Positions 8,669 through 16,362 of a DNA stretch of 36,239 bases are shown here, in pieces (position 1 is the first letter of the stretch; each line of letters starts with the position of its first letter). The notes below the pieces were generated by a model. That model was not told the origin of the DNA. It worked only from the letters and a program-made list of their open reading frames with translations, and did no database searches. Made by a program: the position numbers and the translations under genes. This stretch comes from Chitinophagales bacterium 65-1 (GTDB lineage Bacteria > Bacteroidota > Bacteroidia > Chitinophagales > Chitinophagaceae): the NCBI GenBank assembly GCA_002050465.1, contig MWYX01000021.1:1-36239 (forward strand), in the 5' to 3' direction.

Positions 8669-9271
8669 TTATTTTCTTTTTTGCCTGTTCAATCCTATAT
8701 TTACTCCAGCTCTTATAATAGGTAATAGGTTACCATATCCATCTACATAAGGAGAATTCTCATCTTTTATAATATCTATCAATATGCTTAAATAACTAAA
8801 AGAATTTTTCCCGGAACGTGAAGTGGTATATCCCCCGCCAAGCAATAAGCTTGGAGCACTTAAATTTTGTTTTACCGTGCCTGAACCGGAATTATAGGGT
8901 ATAATTTTTTGAGCAATAAAATTATACTCAGGCTGTGCCTGAAGAAAAATAAACTGAACAGGATAAATTCTTGTAAATATGCCCAATCCATAAACAGTAG
9001 TACGGTATTTATTGTTGCTGAAATCCCGCTGGCTTTGATATTCAATATTTGCAACAGCTGCTGCATCTAACCATTTTGCTAAGGTATATCCGTAGTGAGG
9101 GTGAATTCCGGCATTAAAAGATCCATTTCCAACGCCTAAAGAAACACTTCCGCCGATAAACCAATTGGAGGGATCATATCCCTTATCCTGTTCGGTTTCA
9201 TCCTGGGCACTAAGAGTGGTGGCCATCAGCAGGATGCAAAGGGATAATATATAATATTTAAAATTTTTCAT
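8669..9271 (-). CDS. Small outer-membrane beta-barrel-like protein
   Basis: I do not recognise a named family. From the ATG at 9271 the protein has 200 residues with a clear signal peptide (MKNFKYYILSLCILLMATTLSAQ). The mature part has alternating hydrophobic and polar residues, aromatic girdle residues and glycine-rich turns (FIGGSVSLGVGNGSF, SLLLGGGYTTSR), as expected of an 8-10 strand barrel, and it ends with a strand close to the C-terminus. A start at 9289 would add six residues before the signal peptide and is less likely. It lies 65 bases downstream of the flavin oxidase gene on the same strand and may be cotranscribed with it. Function unknown. Confidence 0.7.
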   Translation of the reverse strand: MKNFKYYILSLCILLMATTLSAQDETEQDKGYDPSNWFIGGSVSLGVGNGSFNAGIHPHYGYTLAKWLDAAAVANIEYQSQRDFSNNKYRTTVYGLGIFTRIYPVQFIFLQAQPEYNFIAQKIIPYNSGSGTVKQNLSAPSLLLGGGYTTSRSGKNSFSYLSILIDIIKDENSPYVDGYGNLLPIIRAGVNIGLNRQKRK

Positions 9272-9336
9272 ACGCTTTAAAATGATCATAGATTATTTAT
9301 TAATATTATTTGTATTCAGTTTAAAACTATTTATAG

Positions 9337-10758
9337 TTACTCCAACCTATCAAAAATTTTTCCTGCGTTTAAAATGTTGTTTGGATCAAAAACCTTTTTT
9401 ATAGCTCTCATTAATTCCAATTGTGTTTTATCAAATACAATATCCATAAAGCTTTTTTGTACCAAACCTATGCCATGTTCACCGCTTACTGTACCACCAA
9501 GTTGTTTAACTAACGTAAATAATGCCCTCAGAGATTGTATTATTTCAGGATCATCCTGGCTGTTTTCTGTACCTTCTTTTTTTATACGGATGTGCAGGTT
9601 TCCATCACCTGCATGACCATAGCATACGGCTTTAAAACCAAATTGTTTACCCAGTTGTTTTACACCATGCACTAATGCCGGCAGTTCTGCCCGGGGCACT
9701 ACCGTATCTTCCTCGATTGTATAGCCGTCAATTTTCACTGCTTCCGCTACCGTTCTTCTTAATTTCCATAACTCTGCTTTCTGCACGGCATTATCTGCAA
9801 AATATATTTCACCGCAATCATATTGCCCCATTAATTCTGAGATAGCTTCCATTTCCTGCATCAATATTTCCAGGTGGTTGCCATCTACTTCAATTATTAA
9901 ATGTGCACCCGTATCTTCTGTTATAGGAATTGCATTACTATCAACAAATTTACTTACTATTATAAGGGCATCAATTTCCATTAACTCTAATCCACTTGGT
10001 GTATACCCCGCCCTGAAAATTGCACTAACTGCCTCACTGGCTTTTTCCAGGCTACGGAAGGGCACAAGCATAAGCAAGTCGTACAGTGGGAGGGGGATTA
10101 ACCGCAAAACAATTTTTGTAACAATCCCTAAGGTTCCCTCGCTGCCCACCATTAACTGAGTCAGATTATAACCTGTAGAATTTTTTAAAACATTTGCCCC
10201 TGTCCATATAATTTCCCCGGTTGGTAATACCACTTCAAGATTAATTACATAATCTCTTACCACTCCATATTTCACTGCCTTAGGGCCGCCACTATTCGCT
10301 GCAACATTCCCCCCAATAAAACAGGAGCCACGGCTGCTGGGGTCGGGTGGATAAAACAATCCTTTTTCTTTTACTTCATTTTGCAAAACTTCAGTAATTA
10401 CTCCCGGCTCAGTAGTTACCTGTAAATTTCTTTCATCAATATTTAATATGGTATTCATTCTTTCCAGAGATATTAATACTCCACCCAGATGAGGCAATGC
10501 ACTTCCGCTTAATCCTGTTCCTGCCCCCCTTGGTGTAACAGGTATTTTATTTTTATTGCAGATTTTTAATATTTCACTTATTTCTTCAGCAGTACGTGGT
10601 TTAATAACTACTTCAGGTAAATAGTGAAGGTTTTCGGTTTCATCATGAGAATATTTATGAAGGCTTTCGTCATCTAAATAAACAAATTGCTCACCTGTAA
10701 TCTTTCTAAATGCATCAACATGCTCAGCAATTAATACAGACTTAATACTTACTTCCAT
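9337..10758 (-). CDS. FAD-binding 2-hydroxyacid oxidase/dehydrogenase (GlcD type)
   Basis: A cytoplasmic or membrane-associated flavoprotein of 473 residues that should oxidise a 2-hydroxyacid such as glycolate or D-lactate to the 2-oxoacid. The N-terminal PCMH-type FAD domain shows PRTAEEISEIL (54-64), the pyrophosphate-binding RGAGTGLSG (77-85), and further on PPDPSSRGSCFIGGNVAANSGGPK and VGSEGTLGIVT. The C-terminal half has the CYGHAGDGNLHIRI metal-binding motif and SGEHGIGLVQK. No GlcE or GlcF subunit and no iron-sulfur domain is present, so it may act as a single-subunit D-lactate dehydrogenase; glycolate remains possible. It is divergent to the 16-residue-repeat gene across 182 bases. 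Confidence 0.88.
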   Translation of the reverse strand: MEVSIKSVLIAEHVDAFRKITGEQFVYLDDESLHKYSHDETENLHYLPEVVIKPRTAEEISEILKICNKNKIPVTPRGAGTGLSGSALPHLGGVLISLERMNTILNIDERNLQVTTEPGVITEVLQNEVKEKGLFYPPDPSSRGSCFIGGNVAANSGGPKAVKYGVVRDYVINLEVVLPTGEIIWTGANVLKNSTGYNLTQLMVGSEGTLGIVTKIVLRLIPLPLYDLLMLVPFRSLEKASEAVSAIFRAGYTPSGLELMEIDALIIVSKFVDSNAIPITEDTGAHLIIEVDGNHLEILMQEMEAISELMGQYDCGEIYFADNAVQKAELWKLRRTVAEAVKIDGYTIEEDTVVPRAELPALVHGVKQLGKQFGFKAVCYGHAGDGNLHIRIKKEGTENSQDDPEIIQSLRALFTLVKQLGGTVSGEHGIGLVQKSFMDIVFDKTQLELMRAIKKVFDPNNILNAGKIFDRLE

Positions 10759-10874
10759 TATATTTTATATAGCCATTAAAATTAATCATTTGTGCTGAAG
10801 AGACAGTATTTCATCGATTGCCCTTTTTATGGGAATTTAACTACAGGAAAAATTATTTAAAAAAATGTAACCTT

Positions 10875-10898
10875 TATACGAAATCAATCGTATATTTG
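10875..10898 (+). promoter_or_regulatory. -7 box overlapped by a perfect palindrome (candidate operator)
   Basis: TATATTTG at 10891-10898 matches the -7 consensus TAnnTTTG. Overlapping it is a perfect inverted repeat: TATACGA at 10875-10881 and TCGTATA at 10888-10894, separated by six bases. A repressor bound there would block the promoter. No good -33 TTG lies at the usual distance, which fits a regulated promoter. It could also serve the divergent oxidase gene. Confidence 0.55.
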
Positions 10899-10940
10899 TT
10901 TTTAGTAATGCTAATTGTTTAATACTTAAAAAATAATTCA

Positions 10941-11522
10941 ATGAAAACACAACATTCTAACAGATCCATTTTATTGGGGCTTTCTTTTTGTATTATCCTT
11001 TCTTTTACAGCCATGGCTTTCCAGGACTCATCAAAAATTAATAACCATGGTCAACAGCCTGCTCTAGATACTATACCAAAAAATAAAAATATAGAAATTA
11101 ATATAGATTTGAAGGGCCTGGATGAAACCATCAAAAAAAGTATAGAATTAGCGCAAAAGAGCATAAAACAAATTGACTGGGATAAAATATCAAAAGAGAT
11201 TGAGTTGAGTATAAAACAAATTGATATGGCTAAATTAGAAACTGAAATAAATAATTCTATCAAATCAATTGACTGGAATAAAATAAAAATAGAAATTGAC
11301 AAATCAATGAAAGAAATTGATATGAAGAAAATACAGGCGGAAATTGATAAAGCTATGCTTGAAGTTAATAAAGATGTTAACCAAAAGCAATTAAAAATTG
11401 AGATAGAAAAAATGAAGAAAGAACTTGAGTTGAAAAGAAAAGCCCTTCGACAAGCTCAGGATGAAATGGAAAAAAATAAAGAGGAATTAAAAAAAGCTAA
11501 AAAACAACATGCAGCCGTTTAA
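10941..11522 (+). CDS. Exported helical protein with four 16-residue repeats
   Basis: No named family recognised. The 193-residue protein has a signal peptide (hydrophobic about 9-26, likely cleaved near AMA) and a short linker. Residues 74-137 are four consecutive 16-residue repeats of the form S-I-K-x-I-D-(W/M)-x-K-I-x-x-E-I-x-x, with Trp in repeats 1 and 3 and Met in 2 and 4, so the real period may be 32. A highly charged Lys/Glu helix (about 138-190) follows and should form a coiled coil. From memory, similar DTIPK...IEINIDL plus repeat segments occur in the extracytoplasmic tails of Bacteroidota M56/BlaR1 sensors, but I cannot check this. Its stop overlaps the convergent PorP gene by three bases. 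Confidence 0.75.
   Translation: MKTQHSNRSILLGLSFCIILSFTAMAFQDSSKINNHGQQPALDTIPKNKNIEINIDLKGLDETIKKSIELAQKSIKQIDWDKISKEIELSIKQIDMAKLETEINNSIKSIDWNKIKIEIDKSMKEIDMKKIQAEIDKAMLEVNKDVNQKQLKIEIEKMKKELELKRKALRQAQDEMEKNKEELKKAKKQHAAV
11160..11351 (+). repeat. Four 48-bp coding tandem repeats
   Basis: Units at 11160-11207, 11208-11255, 11256-11303 and 11304-11351 each encode 16 residues. The DNA has diverged between copies although the protein pattern is kept, including the alternating IDW/IDM core, so selection appears to act on the protein pattern and the duplication is old. Confidence 0.8.
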
Positions 11523-12547
11523 AAAGTAGGACAAAGGGATTGCCGGCGATTGCCATTATATTCATTATAGAATCCTCTTTTCATTACATTAAATTCACTG
11601 GCACCACGGTAGCCATTAAACTTATTAAGTGAGGAAGTAGTTACGTCATAACTAAATGTAAATCGGACATTCTTTAATTCAAAACCAATCATAGGCACTG
11701 CTGCATCTCCGAGGCGGTAATATAAGCCGGCCAATAATTGTTTTTCGCCATCACCAGAAAGATTATATGCAGCATTCATACCCACAACAAGTTCCTGCGC
11801 TCTGGACTGTGTTGTAAAATATGCATTGGGGTTAATAATGATATTATCATTTAATTTAACGATAGCATTTAAAAAGCCTATGTGACGCATATCAATGCGT
11901 GCCGTATCTGCAGATGCATCAAGAAAGCTTTCCAAAGGGCGGTTAACATGATGAATTGAATAGCCTGCATTGATATAAATATTTTCAGTGGGGAAATAAG
12001 CATAATTCATTCCTGCCTGCATATCAAAGTAACTTACATTATTATTGTTTAATACCACACTGGTGGGCACCTTGCTGTTATCAAAAAACTTCCCGTCAAA
12101 TTGATCTGGGAAGGTTAATTTAGATTGATCAATTCTTTTATTTGCCCAGCCAATATTAAATCCGGCAGTAAGCAGGCTACTGTTACCAAGCATCTGATGA
12201 TAAGCAACAGAGGCATAGGCTTTGGTAGAAGTTAAACTTCCGGAACCTGCTACATCTCTTAATATAACCCCACCCAAACCCAGCCAACCACTTTCAAATT
12301 TATCTCTAAAAACCTGTGCATCCCCGTATATGCTTATGGTTTTATAAGGCACAGCCATTATGGAAGAATATTGATTTCGGTAATGTGCCCCTATGCGATA
12401 GTCTGCGTCGGGAATAAATCCGGTATTAGCCGGGTTAGTAGTTAAAGGCGAATTGAAGAACTGGGAAAAATGAAGATCCTGAGCATGAATAGAAGCCGTA
12501 AACCATAAGCTACCGGCAACTAATATTATGAATTTAAGTTTTCTCAT
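11519..12547 (-). CDS. PorP/SprF-family T9SS membrane protein
   Basis: PorP/SprF proteins are outer-membrane beta barrels that help type B T9SS cargo reach or stay on the cell surface. From the ATG at 12547 the protein has 342 residues with signal peptide MRKLKFIILVAGSLWFTASIHAQ. The mature start is the family hallmark DLHFSQFFNSPLTTNPANTG, followed by YRIGAHYRNQYSSI and many barrel strands, with a late AGLYYRLGDAAVPMIGFELK segment. A longer frame to 12586 adds 13 residues before the signal peptide and is unlikely. It starts 49 bases after the stop of the large PKD protein and is probably cotranscribed with it. Such cargo-plus-PorP pairs are common in Bacteroidota, so it probably serves that neighbour. 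Confidence 0.93.
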   Translation of the reverse strand: MRKLKFIILVAGSLWFTASIHAQDLHFSQFFNSPLTTNPANTGFIPDADYRIGAHYRNQYSSIMAVPYKTISIYGDAQVFRDKFESGWLGLGGVILRDVAGSGSLTSTKAYASVAYHQMLGNSSLLTAGFNIGWANKRIDQSKLTFPDQFDGKFFDNSKVPTSVVLNNNNVSYFDMQAGMNYAYFPTENIYINAGYSIHHVNRPLESFLDASADTARIDMRHIGFLNAIVKLNDNIIINPNAYFTTQSRAQELVVGMNAAYNLSGDGEKQLLAGLYYRLGDAAVPMIGFELKNVRFTFSYDVTTSSLNKFNGYRGASEFNVMKRGFYNEYNGNRRQSLCPTF

Positions 12548-12596
12548 TTTTCCCGTTTGCACATTTGCATATTTGCTCATCTGCACGTTTTTTATT

Positions 12597-15500
12597 TTAT
12601 CTTATTAAAGTTATATCGCCGGCTCTCCTGGCCTTTGTACCATCCGAAAAAATTACATCCAGTGTATAAGCATACACATCCATTGGCTGCAATTTACCTT
12701 TGTAATAACCATCCCAACCATTTGAAGGCCTTGTGGATTCAAAAACTTTTTGTCCCCAGCGGTTATAGATATTCCATTGCATCTGTTTTATTCCAAAGCC
12801 TTTTACTTTTATTATACTGTTTACTCCAAATTTACCGGGCGTAAAAGCAGATGGTACATCAAGCAATGGGTTGATAAGGGCACTCACCTGTATGCAGGTA
12901 TCGTCACTGCAGCCTGCATCATTTATTGCGGTAAGGCATACATCATAAGTACCTGTAGCATTAAACAAATGCACCGGATTTACTTCAATTGAAGTGTCTC
13001 CATCCCCAAAACGCCATAAATATCTTGTTGCGCCAAATGATTGATTTGTAAATTGTGTTTCTGTATTTTCCTGCGGAATACCGGGACTAAAAGTAAAAGA
13101 GGCTACAGGTATAGGAACCACTGAAATAGTAAAAGTGGTAGAATCTATTTTATTACATGAAGTTGAATCGAACGCAAGTAATTTAACTTTATAGCTACCA
13201 ACATTTGTATATAAATGAGTAGGATTATCATCAGTAGATGTGGTACCATCACCAAAATCCCAAAGAAAATTTAAGCCACCTGCAGATGTATTTTCAAAAA
13301 TGGCATTGTATGGAACACAGCCTGATGCCGGAGTTTTAAATTGTGCTTTTACTAACGGCGATAATCTTATCGTTTTGGATAAGCTGTCAGGAGAATTACA
13401 AAAAGAAGTATCTGCCAATATCAATTTCACAATATATGTTCCGGGCCCGGCGTAGGTGTGATTTACCGAAGAAGTTGGGCCAGCAGTAATCCGGGCAGAG
13501 CCATCCCCAAAATCCCAGGTAAAACTATTTGCCTTAAATGGAGCTGCCGAAGCAGTAGATGTATTTGTAAAAAGATAAGACAGATCAGTACATAACCCTG
13601 TTTTTGCAGCAGTAAAATCAAGGTTAGCTTTATTATTTCCGGCACGGATAGTCAGATAGGCTGTATCTGCAATATTGCAGGAAGTACTGTCTATAGCAAT
13701 GAGCATAACCCGATAATTACCTACGGCATTATATGTATAAGAAACTGTAAGTGAAGTTGTGGGAACCCGGGCAGAACCATCTCCAAAATCCCATATATAA
13801 CTTTTTGCATTTTGAACGGTATCTGTAAAATCTACTTTTAATGGTATACATCCGGCCGTATCATTTACCACTCCATTTATGGAGGCCTGTGGACCAGCCT
13901 CAACACCGGCAAAATTCATTTTAATCTTAAGCATCCCTATATTACATTCTCCTCCTCCTGTTGCATTATTTGTTGTGGACCATGACCCGGGAGTACCAAA
14001 AAAATTAACCGTTCTAAGACAATTTGCACAAATTGTCTGGTATATAACTCCGCTTTTATCAAACCGGCTGGTGCCACCATCTACATGATCTCCGGTTGTT
14101 CTTTTTCCAAGAGGGTCTCGAGAATCAACAGGATCATCCTGGCCAAAATAAGTTCCATACAACAGAGACCCTGCATCTTTTTTTAGAACAATAAAATAAA
14201 AATCACTTCCTGATGGATCTGTAACAGGTTTGATTGCATCAGGGGTAATTGGCATACTTGCCGTTGTGCCTGATTTATAACCATATATAAGGTTTGCTTT
14301 ACCTCCCCATCCTGAAACATAAACATTTTCACATCTGTCTACCAGAAAAGCAGTTGGAGAAATATTAGGATATAGTGAACCGGAGCCGAAAACCGTTGAA
14401 TAAATATAGGTACTAAGATCCGGCTCTATTTTAGAAATAAATTGCTTGGAATTGGCAGGTCCGAATGTATTGGCTTTTATTACAGGCCAGCTTCCTTCTG
14501 TAGTGCCCATAACATATATTTTTCCGTTTTTGTCTGTTTGAATACCATATATCTGATCTGCATTGCCTGTACCAAGATAGGTACCTCTAACTGCTGCTGA
14601 GCCATCATTAGTTAGTTGTATAATAAAACCATCGCAATCATCACCATTGTAAGAGGAGCTTAAAACACCTATGGATGAATTAATAACAGAAATATTAGTA
14701 CTGGCTGTACCACCTGCAACATATATATTTCCATTATTTCCTATTGCTAAAACATAAGCAGCATCATTATTAGCACCACCTAAAAATGTACTCCATGTAA
14801 CTGCATTACAATTTGGATTAAGCTTTATTACAACACCATCCTGTAAGCCTCCCAAATTTTTTTGAGCTGATCCCGGGCTGGTGGGGAAATTTGCAGATTG
14901 AGTACAAGATGCTACATAAATATTTCCTGAACCATCAATAATTACTTCACTTCTTGCATCATCTCCATAATTTCTATTTAATGATGATGTGCCAAGCGTA
15001 GTTCTATCTCTGATATTTACACCATCATTTTCAGTACCTCCAATTCTCATTGAACCTACCAAGGCGTTACCTGCTGAGTTTAATTTTGTAATAACTATAT
15101 CCCATCCCCCACCTGCACCCAATTTAGGAACGGTTGTTGGATAATTTAAATTAAGGGTGTTGGGATTATTAGAGTTTGTTCTTCCTGCAATGATTAGATT
15201 TCCCTGTGGATCTACAATCAGGCTATGTGGTTGCTCCTGCCCATCTCCGCCAATGTAGGTCGCGTACATACGATTTTTCCCATCGGCGCTAAGTTTCATA
15301 ATAGCTATATCATATTGTCCTCCCTGGTAAGATGTTTGAAATGCTCCTGTAGAAACCGGAAAGCCATTACCAAAAGCAATACCTCCTGCAAAAAAACTAC
15401 CATCAGGGCCATAGGTTGCAGTAAAGCCCCAGTTATCGGCAGCACTGCCTGAATAAGTAAAGAATACCAGGCTTGGATCAATAATGATGGTACTGCCGGC

Positions 15501-16208
15501 GGAATATTCTTTTAATTTAAATTTTACAACATCGCCACTAACCTCATATTTAGTATCAATTTCTTTTCGTTGATTATTTATTGCCTGGTATGTATACGGA
15601 TAAAGCTCTTTATCTTCTCCAATTGAAGTCTTAATAATAAGCTCTTTATTTTTTACCAGAAGTTTATCTGTGCCTTTATATTGTAAAGCAATCTTACTAA
15701 TATCCCCACCCGGATGCACAATTATATCATACTTTAAATGAGCTCCGCCATTGGAATAATAACGCACATCAATATTAGGATAAACATTTTTATAGGTTAC
15801 TCCGCCATAAATTTTACAATCAGTAACCCATTTACTTTTATCATTGCCAATAAAATAATTATTTATAGAAGGTAATGGCTTATCAGGAATTACAATTGGG
15901 TTTTCATTTGCACCAATAAATTGTACTGCGTATGCATGAGATCGTAGCTTTATTTGATGACGGACTTCAGATAATGGGTGCCTTCCTGTATGCTTATGCA
16001 TAACTTTCTCCATATCATCGGGATTGTGTTGCAACACTGTAAAACCATTTTTTAGCAGGAAAAAGGCTCCATTACCGGCGCTGGTCATAAACTTAACCTG
16101 TTTATCCCATTGACCTTTGTTTTCTATAAACTCTGTTTGAGAAAAAGACGGATATATAACAAATAAATTTGCCAAAAAGAAAAAAGAAAATATTTTAAAA
16201 AATTTCAA
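12597..16208 (-). CDS. Giant surface protein: DUF7948-like, SBBP repeats, four PKD domains, T9SS type B (CHU_C) sorting domain
   Basis: A 1203-residue exported protein. After a signal peptide (1-23) comes a domain opening FIENKGQWDKQVKF and running to about 245 (DUF7948-like). Next is a beta-propeller-like region of SBBP repeats (about 250-700), with recurring ATYIGG, YLGTGNADQIYGI and DKNGKIYVMGTT patterns. Four PKD domains follow, with WDFGDG (three times) and WRFGDG near residues 803, 896, 981 and 1063. The last ~85 residues are the gliding-motility CHU_C domain (DVPSAFTPG, IYNRWGQKVFES, GWDGYYKGK), the type B signal for T9SS export. Likely role is adhesion or attachment at the surface; no catalytic domain is visible. 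Its PorP/SprF partner is directly downstream. Upstream lie 154 bases without a clear promoter, then recG. Confidence 0.9.
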   Translation of the reverse strand: MKFFKIFSFFFLANLFVIYPSFSQTEFIENKGQWDKQVKFMTSAGNGAFFLLKNGFTVLQHNPDDMEKVMHKHTGRHPLSEVRHQIKLRSHAYAVQFIGANENPIVIPDKPLPSINNYFIGNDKSKWVTDCKIYGGVTYKNVYPNIDVRYYSNGGAHLKYDIIVHPGGDISKIALQYKGTDKLLVKNKELIIKTSIGEDKELYPYTYQAINNQRKEIDTKYEVSGDVVKFKLKEYSAGSTIIIDPSLVFFTYSGSAADNWGFTATYGPDGSFFAGGIAFGNGFPVSTGAFQTSYQGGQYDIAIMKLSADGKNRMYATYIGGDGQEQPHSLIVDPQGNLIIAGRTNSNNPNTLNLNYPTTVPKLGAGGGWDIVITKLNSAGNALVGSMRIGGTENDGVNIRDRTTLGTSSLNRNYGDDARSEVIIDGSGNIYVASCTQSANFPTSPGSAQKNLGGLQDGVVIKLNPNCNAVTWSTFLGGANNDAAYVLAIGNNGNIYVAGGTASTNISVINSSIGVLSSSYNGDDCDGFIIQLTNDGSAAVRGTYLGTGNADQIYGIQTDKNGKIYVMGTTEGSWPVIKANTFGPANSKQFISKIEPDLSTYIYSTVFGSGSLYPNISPTAFLVDRCENVYVSGWGGKANLIYGYKSGTTASMPITPDAIKPVTDPSGSDFYFIVLKKDAGSLLYGTYFGQDDPVDSRDPLGKRTTGDHVDGGTSRFDKSGVIYQTICANCLRTVNFFGTPGSWSTTNNATGGGECNIGMLKIKMNFAGVEAGPQASINGVVNDTAGCIPLKVDFTDTVQNAKSYIWDFGDGSARVPTTSLTVSYTYNAVGNYRVMLIAIDSTSCNIADTAYLTIRAGNNKANLDFTAAKTGLCTDLSYLFTNTSTASAAPFKANSFTWDFGDGSARITAGPTSSVNHTYAGPGTYIVKLILADTSFCNSPDSLSKTIRLSPLVKAQFKTPASGCVPYNAIFENTSAGGLNFLWDFGDGTTSTDDNPTHLYTNVGSYKVKLLAFDSTSCNKIDSTTFTISVVPIPVASFTFSPGIPQENTETQFTNQSFGATRYLWRFGDGDTSIEVNPVHLFNATGTYDVCLTAINDAGCSDDTCIQVSALINPLLDVPSAFTPGKFGVNSIIKVKGFGIKQMQWNIYNRWGQKVFESTRPSNGWDGYYKGKLQPMDVYAYTLDVIFSDGTKARRAGDITLIR

Positions 16209-16362
16209 GAGAAATTATTTTTACCAATGTACAATTTAAAACTAAAATAATACAGATCAGTACAAATCCGTGATCGATAACTGAATGCTAAATTTACGAA
16301 ACTAAGATTACAGAAGTTTTCAATTCGTTGGGGCACTATTCAATTTAATACCTCCTTAACAT

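Noticed and set aside
11160-11351. Tandem repeats as a CRISPR-like array
   Set aside because: The 48-bp units are contiguous, in frame, diverged at DNA level and encode a regular protein pattern; there are no spacers.
12548-12586. Longer PorP/SprF N-terminus from 12586
   Set aside because: The extra residues precede a complete signal peptide that starts at 12547.
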